Shown: positions 1 to 11,169 of the stretch, piece by piece
How the letters are laid out: every line of letters begins with the position of its first letter
Numbering within the stretch: the first letter of the stretch is position 1
Source: Skeletonema tropicum
Taxonomy: Eukaryota; Bacillariophyta; Thalassiosirophyceae; Thalassiosirales; Thalassiosiraceae
Assembly (NCBI GenBank): GCA_037178625.1
Contig: CM074131.1
Span: 3,596,001 to 3,660,000 of the forward strand
Direction of reading: 5' to 3'
Length of the DNA: 64,000 nt
The notes under the pieces: model-generated
Database searches by the model: none
The model's input: the letters and a program-made list of their open reading frames with translations, nothing else
What the model was told of the DNA's origin: nothing
Made by a program: the position numbers and the translations under genes

Positions 1-6
1 GCTGCG

Positions 7-2814
7 ATGGCTGACAATGTACACGCACTTGAAGTCGAGCTTTATGACTTTACAACGGAAAAGACCAACCAAATCAAGGAACTACAACAATGCATCAAAG
101 ATCGAGAAGATGCTGTTGTCAAGCAAGAGAATATTTCCTTAGCAGCCTCGACAGAAAAGCTGCAGCAGATAAAGGATCTGAACGCCAGTCTTGGAGACCT
201 CAAGAAAGAACTTGAGATTGCCGATGAGGAGAAAAATCTGCTCACAGAACAGCTGTCGAATGCCAAGGAGCTCCTTAGGAAGCAATCATCTGAAATGAAG
301 CAGCATATTTCGAAAACCATGAATGATCTTAGGGTGGAGCAGACTACTATAAAATTGGACGTCCAATCGTCATTACACGCAGAGAAAGCGTTTCTAGAAA
401 AGAAAGTGAAGGAACTGACATTGGATTGCAGAAGAAAATTGGAGAGTGACCAACTCAACAAGGAAATGGTACACCAAGCGTCAATGTCTTCCTTGCAGTC
501 TCAGATGAAAGCCATAGAGAATCTTCTCATTGACGAAAGGAATAAGTCACAACAGCTCGAAAGTAAGCTGGAAGAAATAAGGAGTAAAAAAGAGGCAGCA
601 GAAGCGACGATCAAGGCAGCGTGCTCAAAACTGGGACAAGAGATTCGAGAGAATGATCTAGCAGACGCAATCGATGACTTAATGTTGGAGCGAACACAAG
701 CTGACAGCAAGATCATCACCCTTAACACTGACATCAAAGCACTGAAGGCATCAATGGGCACTCTTGAGTATGCGAAAGACCAGCTTACTGAGCAGATGCG
801 ACTGTTGTCTGAGAGGAAGGAGAAGGAAATCAATGAGCTCAAACGTGCTTTTGATGCGGATAGAAAAGCACAAGATGCAAGTATTGATTCATTGATTTCA
901 TCAAAAGAAGAAGAGCTTCATTGCATGAGAACAACACACAAAGAATTGAAGGGACAAATAAAGAAGCTAAGAGGAGAAACTGTCCAACTACAAAAGCGTA
1001 GTGAAAGCTGCGAAGCCGAATTGAAGGGACGCGAAGAAGAACTAAGCGCTGCCAAGGAGGAGTCAAGCCGTTTGGATAAGAAGTTGAGTGAAGCGACGCG
1101 TAGTTATCAGGAGAAGGCAGACAACCTTACAGAGCATTATATGAAAATCGAAGATGACCTTAGAATCCAATTGAAATCTACACGGCAAGAGAAAGAGGAA
1201 GCTGAAAAGAAAATTGTAGACGTGCTCAACACAGCACGACAAGAGAAGGATACTGCTGAAAAGAAATTAGCAGCCGACAAGAAAGAGACAGAACGCTTGA
1301 TGGATGAATTTTACAGTGAGAAGAAAGAGTTGTCATCTCGTGTCATGGAGTTGACAGAACAGCTTGAAGTTACATCGAAAGAGAGGGACACACTCCAGCG
1401 CGAAGAGGAAGTTCTCAAATCAACCAATGCAGCGAAGGAAAAAGAGAAGAAAGAGTTGTCATCTCGTGTCATGGAGTTGACAGAACAGCTTGAAGTTACA
1501 TCGAAAGAGAGGGACACACTCCAGCGTGAAGAGGAAGTTCTCAAATCAACCATTGCAGCGAAGGAAAAAGAAGCGAAAGAGCTACAGGAGTCCGCTGACA
1601 CCATGAAGGACCAGCTTCAGAAGGATCTTGATTCGTTGAATAATGAGCTCTTTGAACAAAAATCATCGTACGAATGCGAGTTAGAAAGAATGTTGCTTTC
1701 TTTAGAGACATCCAAAGAGAATGTCGAAGTATTGACATTCGAAAACAACTCACTGGAAGAGTCACTGGCGAGCCTGAGTTCAAGAATCAACCAGGCGGAG
1801 ACAGCTAAATCGAAACAAGCAGATGAAATTGTGCAGCTCAAGATGAGTCTCAAAGAGGCACTAGAAGAAGCATTGCGTTTAGGTTCAAAGATAGATGCGG
1901 AGGAGTTGAGACGCTTGGAAATCACTCAAACGCTGTCAATGTTTAAGGAGGAGAATAATGATCTGAAACAATCCTTGACGGGCGTAAAACAAGACAAATC
2001 ATCTTCCAATGAACGCATTGTCAATCTATCAGCAGAGAAGAACAATCTAAAACAAGAATTATCGGTCAAAGATAAGCAGCTCCACGAGGCTTTGAAGTCG
2101 CTCACACACTTCGAGCTGAAACTAGCAAAGATAGAGCAGGATAGAGATCGAAGGGAGCAATTATCGGAGAACGCCCTCAAAGAAGTTGAACGACTTCAAA
2201 AAGCCACGGCATCTCTTGAAAGCGAGAATGAAGAATTAATAGGCCAGATTTCAATACTCCAACTTGCAGACACTCGGTACAAAGAGCTTCTGGACAAGAT
2301 GAAAGCCAAAGACATAGAGCACGAAGAGAAATTGTATGAAATGAACGCAGCAGTCGATTCGCTCAAGGCACGGTTAGCAGCAGTGACACAAGAGAAATAT
2401 AACTTGGAGGCAGTCAACAACGAGAAGATCAGCGCTCTTCAAAGCAGCTTCGAATCAATCAAGCAGCAGCTACTCAAGAAACAAAGGTGCTCTGATGATA
2501 TGTCGACACTGAGTTCAAAAACATCGAAGTCCCACCTCAAACAAACAGTCGTTGAACTTGAGGAATCAGTTGATGCAATCAAAAACCACTACGAAAACAA
2601 GATTCGTAGCCTGCAACACGCACTTGATAGTGCTCGCAAAAAGATTGACAAGTATGAGCGCAAGATAAGCGATTTGACGACGCTACTAGAAGAGAATGCA
2701 GCTGTTTTACTTAAGATACAGAGCAATTATAACCGACCACAAGCCCAACCAAAAAGATCGCCTGTAAGATCTTCCAAGTCAGAAGAGTCGGAAGAGTCGG
2801 AAGTCTCAAATTAA
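7..2814 (+). CDS. Long coiled-coil protein, 5' end probably outside the window
   Basis: The open frame gives 935 residues, almost all Glu/Lys/Leu-rich heptads with no enzymatic motif; only the last ~30 residues (Pro/Ser/Glu-rich) break the coil. The family is not recognised; a structural, golgin- or myosin-tail-like scaffold is the most that can be inferred. The ATG at base 7 is probably internal: the same stretch in the downstream paralogue (around 6234-6300) is preceded by about 850 further coding codons, and the residues around this Met align there with an internal segment. Residues ~439-522 hold two copies of a 42-residue unit (bases 1321-1446 and 1447-1572). The frame is intact, unlike the paralogue. 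Certain as coding, unknown in function. Confidence 0.85.
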   Translation: MADNVHALEVELYDFTTEKTNQIKELQQCIKDREDAVVKQENISLAASTEKLQQIKDLNASLGDLKKELEIADEEKNLLTEQLSNAKELLRKQSSEMKQHISKTMNDLRVEQTTIKLDVQSSLHAEKAFLEKKVKELTLDCRRKLESDQLNKEMVHQASMSSLQSQMKAIENLLIDERNKSQQLESKLEEIRSKKEAAEATIKAACSKLGQEIRENDLADAIDDLMLERTQADSKIITLNTDIKALKASMGTLEYAKDQLTEQMRLLSERKEKEINELKRAFDADRKAQDASIDSLISSKEEELHCMRTTHKELKGQIKKLRGETVQLQKRSESCEAELKGREEELSAAKEESSRLDKKLSEATRSYQEKADNLTEHYMKIEDDLRIQLKSTRQEKEEAEKKIVDVLNTARQEKDTAEKKLAADKKETERLMDEFYSEKKELSSRVMELTEQLEVTSKERDTLQREEEVLKSTNAAKEKEKKELSSRVMELTEQLEVTSKERDTLQREEEVLKSTIAAKEKEAKELQESADTMKDQLQKDLDSLNNELFEQKSSYECELERMLLSLETSKENVEVLTFENNSLEESLASLSSRINQAETAKSKQADEIVQLKMSLKEALEEALRLGSKIDAEELRRLEITQTLSMFKEENNDLKQSLTGVKQDKSSSNERIVNLSAEKNNLKQELSVKDKQLHEALKSLTHFELKLAKIEQDRDRREQLSENALKEVERLQKATASLESENEELIGQISILQLADTRYKELLDKMKAKDIEHEEKLYEMNAAVDSLKARLAAVTQEKYNLEAVNNEKISALQSSFESIKQQLLKKQRCSDDMSTLSSKTSKSHLKQTVVELEESVDAIKNHYENKIRSLQHALDSARKKIDKYERKISDLTTLLEENAAVLLKIQSNYNRPQAQPKRSPVRSSKSEESEESEVSN
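1321..1572 (+). repeat. Tandem 126-bp duplication inside the coiled-coil gene
   Basis: Two adjacent 126-bp units (1321-1446 and 1447-1572) differ at only about three positions, for example CGC/CGT and AAT/ATT codons. The unit encodes 42 residues, exactly six heptads, so the coiled-coil register is kept. The near identity suggests a recent event. Confidence 0.9.
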
Positions 2815-3709
2815 ATATTTACAAAGAATTTAGTTTAGAACTATTGTACATATACAAGACTTCTGTTTCTTCTTAGCAAGTGAGCATGCCAACTTACTCT
2901 TTTCTTAGGCGAGCAAGCAGCCAAAGCCCTGGGCGTAGCAAAGCTGGTACTATTTGGTGTGTAGAAGGAAGTAAGTAGGACGACACATCCGTGAACCGCC
3001 GCCACTCTCTTCCGAGGGGCCGAGTTCACTATCTACGCACATGTCCTACCCGCTCATATGTCTCGTAGCACAACGTCAAGCACAGCCTTAGCACCTTCGA
3101 CTTCTCCATCATAATCAAACGCAATCTCATCCTACATCTTTACCACCCTACCTCAACTGCAGTCTGCAAATGCGGCACCACCCACGACACTAAGGTGAGG
3201 CCAATGCTGAATCGATTGCAACAAGTAGAGAGCGGTCGTTCAACTTGAAACTTGATCAGATAACACAAGTATGATTGGATGCCATTTTGTGGATACAATT
3301 CTCAAAGTCGAGAAATCATTCAAGTATGAGCAATACCATGTGGTTCTCATTCGCGCATTGTGCGCTGCTATATTGCAGCTTCTCCTTTCTCGTCTCATTT
3401 CTCTTCTATCTCAACTTATCGATAATCAGTCCCTCTTTCTTGAAATCGATCGCCTAAACCGAGATCACAAAATCTCATCCCCACATGAGAACCAAGGAAA
3501 ATGATCCATACACATACTTACTACAGCTAGCCAGCCAGCCGTCGGAGAACGCGAGCTGAAACAAGCCGCAGACTCTTGATGATACAGATCGGCGGTTAGC
3601 ATGAAAAATTTTAACTCTGGGCCTGGCAGACCAGCACTGCAGAGTAAGCGGCATCAGAACGTGTCGATGCGGCAGCATTACGAACGCAAGGGTATCTACT
3701 TGCAGCCCG
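2815..3709. other. Intergenic region, no supported gene
   Basis: Between the stop of the first coiled-coil gene and the first ATG of its paralogue. Only short open frames with no coding look occur. The 5' control region of the downstream gene should lie here, but no clear site was recognised. Confidence 0.6.
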
Positions 3710-6700
3710 ATGCAGGATGACGATTTATCAGCCAATTATAAGCATGAAGATTTGTCTAAGCATTACTACACTCCGCCTCGTGGTGGAATGGCAAATCAAC
3801 AACATGAACAACTCCCCAACTCACAGAATCACCAGCAAATGAAATCAAAGCGACGCCTGCTATCACGTGCATCTAAACAATTCAATCAAAAACTTCATAA
3901 TAAGGACGAGAGACCTCATCATATTCATACGGAAGAAAATTACTACGAAGAAGAAGTATATTTTCGAGAGGCAAAAGATCCTTCTCCTACAAATGAGCAA
4001 ACTTATGCTGTTCTTCTCGACAAAGGTGATAGAAATTTTGACAGTAATGTTGTGAAAAGAGATCGTTTGCCAGAAGATAATTGGACAGTACCGAGAATTG
4101 TAGAAGTAGGCATGGACTTCACACCTACCTCTACCTTTCCAAATCAGAAGAATAATGTTGCAATCACCACCGTTCCGCAAAGTTTGCCCCAAACCTCGCA
4201 ACTGAGATCTTCTGCTGCTACCACGCCACCTATTCAAGAGAAAATATTACCAAGGAGAGAGTAGGCAGGAGAGTAATGTTAATGTGCACATGAGAAATGT
4301 GGATGACCAGCGACAACCACAGCATAAGTTGATTGATTCATCCAAAGACAAAGAGATCAAGCAATTGCGTCAGAAACTGCAAGAAAAAGAAGATATGAAG
4401 CACAAGGTGGATGGACTGAAGTATCAACTCGCTCAACGAGAGCACGAAATGGAAATGGAGACGACAAAGCTGAGAGAGGAACTAAGAAAGCAACAGCAAA
4501 ACATGGAAGAGATGCATGCAAACACAAACGCCAAGGCACAAGAGTACGAAATCAAAGTCGAAAGAGATCTTGAAACATACAAACGCAAATGCTCTACATA
4601 TAGAGAGCAACTGCTCCAAAAAGAAAGAGAGATTGCCCAGGTTGAGCAGACCCTCTACAATGAACGCAAGAAAATATTATCTCTGGAATCTGAAAATGAG
4701 ACACTGATAAATGTTGCAGAGGAGAGAGTTGGCAATGTCATGACTTCAGAAAAAGCAAAGTCATCCGAGTTGAAGAGATATAAGGATCAGTTTGAGAAGT
4801 ATCGTAACGAGAGGGCCAAAATGGAGCAGGCCCTACACAATGAGCGTAAGAAAGTCTCGATGCTAGAAACAGAAAACGAAATGTTGATAAAAGCTGCAGA
4901 GGAAAAAGTAGGTAATGTTATGACTCTGGAAAAAGCGAAGTCATCCGAGTTGAAGAGCTACAAGGATCAGTGTGAGAAGTATCGTGAGAGAGTCTTTGGT
5001 CTTGAAAGGAAAGTAATGTCGATGGAGAGCGCACTCAGCTCCACCGGTTCTAATAACTAGAACCCTGGAAGAAGAGAAAAAGGAAATGTCGTCGGAACTG
5101 AGCCAAGCAGGAGGCAAACGTGGCTACATTGAAGTCGGAGATGAGTGACAAGGATATCAAAATTGGCTCGCTTCAGCTGGAAATAGCCAATCTGCAATCA
5201 ACTAAATCCAATCTAGAAACAGCGCTGAGGAGTGTCCAACGGAAAACTACCAAGCTTGAAAACGAAAACGCATCTATCCTGGATCAGTTGAAGGAGAAGT
5301 CGATGCTGGTAGAGAAGCTGCAGACAAGTTCAGCCAAATACAAAGAAATTGAAGATGAGAACGCATCGTTGAAGAGAAAGAATGACGAGCTGACTGCAAA
5401 AGAGATGCAAATGAAGGAAGAACTGAGCAAGTCTGAAGTGTTTTCGTCTAACACTGAGCGGCTGAGGAAGATGTTGTCTGATAGTGAATCCTACATTTCA
5501 TCGTTGCAAAGTGATCTCTCTTCAGCACGCACCACTCATCATCAGCAGCTTACAGATGCTCGAGCGAAGTATTCATCTGAAATTCATAGCATCACGGCAC
5601 AGCTAGAAACTCAAATTGATGCAAAGCGGGAACTTGAAATCAAGAATAACAATCTCGAGGATGAAGTCTTGTCGCTGAAACGAAAATTGTCTGAGATTGA
5701 GGATCTACGTTGCAGCTTATCTGAGAGTACTCAAAAAGTATCTTCTTTGAAGCGTGAGCTTGCCAGCAATGAACGGACGGTTGCACAGTTACGCAGCAAA
5801 ATACAGGAATTAGAAGGCGAGAAATCTGTTATTGCATCTTTACGAGCAGATTTATCACAAGCACAAGACAGTCATGGCCAGCAGCTAATAGATGTCCGAT
5901 CCCAGTATTCATCTGAGATTGAAGACATCAACGCCCAGTTAAAAACTCAGATTACTGCCAAGCAAGATCTTGAAATCAAGAACAGCAAACTCGAGGATAA
6001 AGTCTTATCATTAGAAAGCAAATTGGCCGAAATTGAAGACCAGAGCGCTCACCAATCGAAGTCGAAGTCAGAGCAGCTATTCAAGTTGATGGAGCATGCG
6101 GACATTCTGCGCAAGAAGTTATCCAAGACAAGCGAAGAAATGTCTGTCTTGAAACGTAAGCTCGACAATAATGAAAGGACGGCTACAGAGTTACGCAGCA
6201 AAATACAATCGTTGGAAGAAGAGAAATTAGGAATGTCTGAAAATATATCGGCTCTTAAAAGTGAATTAAGTGACTACACAACTGAGAAGACTGCTGAAAT
6301 CAAGAACTGCAAAATTGCATTAAGGAACGAGATGATGCTCTAGTCAAGAAAGAGAGAATTATCTCTTCAGAAGCTGCAAAAAACCTACAGCAGATAAAGG
6401 ATCTGAACGCCGCTCTCGGAGATCTCAGGAAAGAACTTGAAGGTGCCGACGAGGAGAACAATCTGCTCAGAGAACAGTTGTCGAATTCAAAGAAGCTCCT
6501 TAGGAAGCAAATCGATGACTTAACGTTGGAGCGAACACAAGCTGACAGCAAGATCATCACCCTTAACACTGACATCAAAGCGCTGAAGGCATCAATGGGC
6601 GCTCGTGATCAGGCTTACCGGACAGATGCGGCTGTTGTCTGAGAGGAAGGAGAAGGAAATCAATGAGCTCAAACGTGCTTTTGATGCGGATAGAAAAGCA

Positions 6701-8158
6701 CAAGATGCAAGTATTGATTCATTGATTGCATCAAAAGAAGAATGAGCTTCGCTCCATAAGAACAACAAACGAAGAATTGAAGGGGCAAATAAAGAAGTTA
6801 AGAGGAGAAACTGTCCAACTACAAAGGCAGAGTGAAAGCTGCAAAGCCGAATTGAAGGGATGCTGAAGAAAAACTAAGCGTTGCCAAAGAGGAACTAAGC
6901 AGCTGCCAAAGAAGAGTTGGCTAAGAAGTTGAGTGAAGCGAAACGTAGTTATCAGGAGAATGCTGACAAGCCTTACAGAGCATTATATGAAAATCGAAGA
7001 CGAGATCCGAACGCTGCTCAACAAAGCACGTCAAGACAAAGATACTGCTGAAAAGAAATTAGCAGCCGACAAGAAAGAGACAGACCGCTTGATGGATGAA
7101 TTTTACAGTGCAGAAGAAAGAGTTGACATCTCGTGTCATGGAGTTGAAAGATAAGCTTGAAGTAATATCGAACGAGAGGGACGCACTCCAGCGCGAAGAG
7201 AAAGTTCTCAAGTCAACCATTGCATCGAAGGAAAAAGAAGCGAAAGAACTACAGGAGACTGTTGACACTATGAAGGACCAGTTTCAGAGTGCATCTAAAA
7301 ATGAAATTAGCAGCCGACAAGAAAGAGACAGAACGCTTAATGGATGAATTTCACGGCCTGAAGAAAGAGTTGACATCTCGTGTCATGGAGTTGACAGAAC
7401 AGCTTGAAGTTACATCGAAGGAGAGGGACGCACTCCAGCAAGGAAGAGGCGCATCTCAAGTCAACGATTGTATCGAAGGAAAAAGAAGCGAAAGAGCTAC
7501 AGGAGTCCGCTGAAACTATGAAGGCACCAGTTTCAGAAGGATACTTGATTCGTTGAATAATGAGCTGTATGAACAAAAATCATCGTATGAATGCGAGAAG
7601 AGAGATTTGACATCTCATGTCATGGAGTTGACAGAACAGCTTGAAGTAATATTGAACGAGAGGGACGCACTCCAGCGTGAAGAGGAACATCTCAAGTCAA
7701 CCATTGCATCGAAGGAAAAAGAAGCGAAAGAGCTACAAGAGTCCGTTATCACTATGAAGGACCAGTTTCAGAGTGCATTAAAAGAAGAAGTTACTGAGAA
7801 GGCAGGACAACAGAAAATTCAAAACACAAACCTTCTGCATCACAAATCAGGAACGTCCAAGTCTGAACTCAGAGCGATTGTGGTTGATGTCGAGGATTCT
7901 GGTCACGTTGGAACGGAGGTGGAAAATGAAGTTAATGCTACCCCATCCAACCACAAGAAAAAGCAGAACAACAAAAAGACCAAATTTTACTTTGATGAGA
8001 GCCCTAAGGTTGCAAAAGCTAAGGCAAACGCAGGTTTTGCCTTGTTGACCCCTAGAGCTCCCTTGACACCCCGGATATCAAGAAATACTCATTTCAATTT
8101 CGATGGTTGGATTACGCCAAGAACTCCTCGACTAGAAATAAATGGCACAGCCTTCTAG
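3710..8158 (+). pseudogene. Frame-broken coiled-coil paralogue of the first gene
   Basis: Coding-like sequence runs almost without gaps through several frames: 3710-4264 (Asn/His/Gln-rich N-terminal region, ATG at 3710), about 4263-5060, 5113-6343, and fragments to 7553-8158. The joins near 4255, 5055, 5112 and 6325 and several between 6600 and 7550 look like single-base shifts, because heptads resume directly on the other side. From about 6234 the protein aligns with the first gene from its start, but lacks the 384 bp matching 286-669. The last ~100 residues (from ~7860) are basic and contain repeated TPR/TPRxP motifs, which the first gene lacks. It is either a decaying duplicate or a real gene with indel errors in the assembly. 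Confidence 0.7.
7115..7785 (+). repeat. Three diverged repeats of a ~240-bp coiled-coil unit
   Basis: The segment beginning with a Lys-Glu-Leu-Thr-Ser-Arg-Val-Met-Glu-Leu core recurs at about 7115, 7360 and 7595, each followed by the Glu-Arg-Asp-Ala-Leu-Gln and Ala-Lys-Glu-Leu-Gln-Glu cores. Copies are split by frame changes and differ from each other more than the two units in the first gene do. This is an older expansion of the same module. Confidence 0.75.
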
Positions 8159-8711
8159 CGTCTTAGGATTTTTAATGTAGGAAGAATCAGAAAGCATGTA
8201 AGTTTGAAGATGCAGATAAAACGGAAGCATCTGAAGATGAAAGTATGAGAAAGGCTGCCTGGTTGTTGTTGTATATTAGTATTAGTATTAGTATTAGTTG
8301 TACCTGGCATAATGTTCAAAATACATTTATAGGAATAAATTCATCATATCACTGACATCAGCCACGCCACTCCTTTCTTGTTGCTATTGATCTTTCTCTT
8401 TCCTTTGCGTTTGTTGTGTGCGACGCCTACAAATCTTCTGATGAAGTATCTTCGCTGGTAGTGGCGTGGTATCTCAATGTCGCACCGCTTTTCAATCTCG
8501 GTCGCACCGGCAATCACGAACTGAAAAATTACAGAGCACGCGCAGCGCAGAGACAGCTAGCCAGCCACCAGCATCATCAAGCATGCAGCCGGACCAGCAG
8601 CATATTTACGTTGTAGTGTAGCAGAACAACGCTCAGAGATCAGCCAATGTGTTGCTCCTCTCCCCTTTTCTACTACTCCTAAACTACTAAACACTACGGT
8701 GCCAACTCCCC
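8159..8711. other. Intergenic region with a microsatellite
   Basis: Apart from the TTAGTA repeat nothing was recognised. The last ~100 bases are C/T-rich and directly precede the next ATG, so they are likely its leader and promoter. Confidence 0.55.
8275..8300. repeat. TTAGTA microsatellite
   Basis: About four tandem copies of the hexamer lie shortly downstream of the coiled-coil paralogue, in non-coding sequence. Confidence 0.85.
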
Positions 8712-9431
8712 ATGACGAACCGCTCGAGCTTGGATCTCGCTGGACAAGCATCGGAAGACGAGCAGCGACACCCAGCAAACTCTCCGCTACACTCACAACT
8801 TCCTCCATCTATTAGTTGCGGATCTGCATCCAACAGAACTGACAAACACAACATCAACATGGGTAGAGAGGCATCAGAATCATCTTCATCAATATTAGCG
8901 GCACCTTCATCTGGAATTCTGTCCTTCCTTCCCTCACCAATTGACCTTTGGGACAAACGCACCGCCACCTCTCTCCTACTACTCCCCTTTGTCTTTTGCA
9001 TCTATGTCATATTCCAACTGCCACTACACTACAACGCCAAAAATACCGTCCGGACAGTCAATGACCTCAGCGAAATAGAATGGAAGGGACGAGCACGAGA
9101 GGTAGATGAACTCTCCAGCAAACTGCAAAATGTCAAGAAAGAATTGCGAGATGTGAATAAGAATCAGAAGGAAATGAAAGGTACTGTGCATGCATTGAGA
9201 CATCGATTGCATAATTTGAAAGTAAGGAGAGGGCAGCGTGAAGTATATCTGAATACATTGAAACAAATGAACAATAATTGTACAGGTGATGGCGCAGTCA
9301 TTGAGCAGGAACAGAAAAAGGGAGTTGCGACAGACGGGCCTTTGGTTTCATTGTCGGTAGTTAAGGCTGCGGCGGTTGCAACATTTGTGGGCAAAACTCC
9401 ATGTGTTGACGATGACAAGAAAGAAGATTGA
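8712..9431 (+). CDS. Small single-pass membrane coiled-coil protein
   Basis: 239 residues from the ATG at 8712; a second Met at residue 50 is an alternative start. The N-terminal ~75 residues are Ser/Pro-rich and polar. A hydrophobic segment at about residues 85-104 (Thr-Ala-Thr-Ser-Leu-Leu-Leu-Leu through Ile-Phe-Gln-Leu) fits one membrane span. It is followed by a basic heptad region of about 70 residues (roughly 120-190) and a short tail. No family was recognised. The layout would suit an organelle- or Golgi-membrane tether, but that is inference only. Confidence 0.65.
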   Translation: MTNRSSLDLAGQASEDEQRHPANSPLHSQLPPSISCGSASNRTDKHNINMGREASESSSSILAAPSSGILSFLPSPIDLWDKRTATSLLLLPFVFCIYVIFQLPLHYNAKNTVRTVNDLSEIEWKGRAREVDELSSKLQNVKKELRDVNKNQKEMKGTVHALRHRLHNLKVRRGQREVYLNTLKQMNNNCTGDGAVIEQEQKKGVATDGPLVSLSVVKAAAVATFVGKTPCVDDDKKED

Positions 9432-10179
9432 GAGATTGATATACGTCAGAGATTGCTATGAGGAGATGTTGACTGTTATTATTCGCACTTGAAATATATC
9501 TTCTATGCCATACGAGATGTTCGAATTTTCTAAGTTGAGTTGTCTCCTTCTGCATGTGTGTATTTTAGGTACACAGCTTTCTCTTCTCCCGAGCATGACG
9601 AGCATAAGGTGGGAGGAGGCAAATTTGAATTTTCACTCAACTCAATATGTGAATCTACTTGGGACTACAGCAATATATAGGCATGCTGCGAAGATTGCAG
9701 AAAGCATAGCCAATGAACAAATCAAAGTGATAGACATCTGATGAAGCTGACAGAAGAAATGAGAGGATGCATGTTTCTATTTGCCTTCTCTCTTATGCAA
9801 AGATGTGGACAAACTTCTCTGTTAGTGAGCTAACGTATTCAAGCAAGCATCACGAGCAGCTATGATAGTGACAACCTAACTAAATACTATAGAGAGGGGA
9901 GCAGATGATAATACAACATAAATTTGGTTTCTTGCAAGTCCTTACTGCCAGCCAACGGCCACCAGCACCTACCCGCGATATATCATGGAGAGTAACCATG
10001 GTAGGAGTACTAACTTCTCAGAAGAGTGAATAAACAGATGAATCTATCCGAAGCAAAGGAAGGCTACTCCCTAGCTTCTCCCATCTCCCATCTCCATCTC
10101 CTACTGTCTCGCCTATCTGTCTATACTCGCCACTTCCATTTTTTTGTTTTTTTGACTTGAACTTGCTGACATCATCACC
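9432..10179. other. Intergenic region, no supported gene
   Basis: Short open frames only. The ~120 bases before 10180 are strongly C/T-rich with a T-run, as in a diatom 5' leader. Confidence 0.5.
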
Positions 10180-10674
10180 ATGGCGAAAGTTCTAACATCT
10201 CTCGCCCTACTGTCATCAACCACCCACGCCTTTGTTGCACGGCCAAATACTGTTCGTAACGCTCTTTCTTCTTCTTCTTCTCTCAATATGAGCGAGATTG
10301 AAGTTGTTTCTCAGCCGGACAAGGATTTCTTGGACAAGAAAGGGTGAGTTGTTACGTTGCATCTTTCTCTACACATTTTGTGTAGAGAAAAATCTGCTTG
10401 GTAGTGTGTTGATGGCTCTAAATCTTCGACTTACACATCATTACGCAGAGTATTCAACTGGGGCACATGGGGATGCGGCGTAAGCAAATTCCCATGGACA
10501 TATGACCAAAGTGAATCATGCTATCTATTAGCAGGAAAAGTCACCGTCACCCCCGATGATAAAACCCTTAAGCCGGCTACGTTTGGGAAAGGTGACTTTG
10601 TGACTTTCCCAGCAGGTATGAGTTGTACATGGGATGTGAGCGAGACTGTCGAAAAGCATTTCATGTTCTTTTAA
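10180..10674 (+). CDS. Plastid-targeted cupin-domain protein (two exons)
   Basis: Exons 10180-10343 and 10449-10674 with a 105-bp GTGAGT...GCAG intron (10344-10448). Joining them keeps the frame (phase 2) and gives about 129 residues. The N-terminus is a signal peptide followed by a Thr-His-Ala-Phe-Val-Ala motif, resembling the diatom bipartite plastid signal with Phe after the cleavage site. The mature part has the small-cupin pattern of the DUF861/EutQ-like group: Trp-Gly-Thr-Trp-Gly, then Glu-Ser-Cys-Tyr-Leu-Leu-Ala-Gly-Lys-Val, then Gly-Lys-Gly-Asp-Phe-Val-Thr-Phe-Pro-Ala-Gly, ending Cys-Thr-Trp-Asp-Val. Plant plastids have relatives of this type. The substrate is unknown, and the usual cupin metal ligands are not all evident. 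Plastid location is inferred from the presequence. Confidence 0.85.
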
Positions 10675-11169
10675 CTGAGTTGCCTGTTGGTATAATTCCG
10701 GTTTAGGGCATCTAGAGGGGGCTAGAAGAAGCAGGATGAATGAAGATGATATCAAGAACGCTTTTTGTTCATCTATCAATATTCAAAATATCAGCAACCG
10801 TCTCGTCTCGTGGTATCGTTATGGGAGTGAATTTGGAATTTGGCAAGGGAGAGGTATAACTATAAATACTTAATGAGTACCGTGTTACCTCGTTGCAGAA
10901 GCTTCGTCATCGGTCCTTCTTGCCTCTTGCCTCCCCTTTCACATTATGTATCACTTCTACATTACAATTTGACGCCATTGAATTTGAGACCGTGATGAGA
11001 GAGTTACAACGAGCAACAAGGCAGATGGCCAGGCTCCGTTATACGCAAGATTCTAATCCGTATCTGTGCTCAGCTCTGGAATATATATATATAAAATTGA
11101 TGAATGAATTTTATGTTACCATAGTTCCTACACTACAATGCACCATGCATGGTATCTTTATGAAGCTTC
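10675..11169. other. Convergent intergenic region
   Basis: Shared 3' region of the cupin gene (plus) and the HSF gene (minus). Contains a short TA repeat near 11084-11094; nothing else recognised. Confidence 0.5.

Noticed and set aside
42..2420. Long minus-strand frames opposite the first coiled-coil gene
   Set aside because: They are antisense shadows of Lys/Glu-rich codons, giving Ser/Phe/Leu-rich sequence with no domain.
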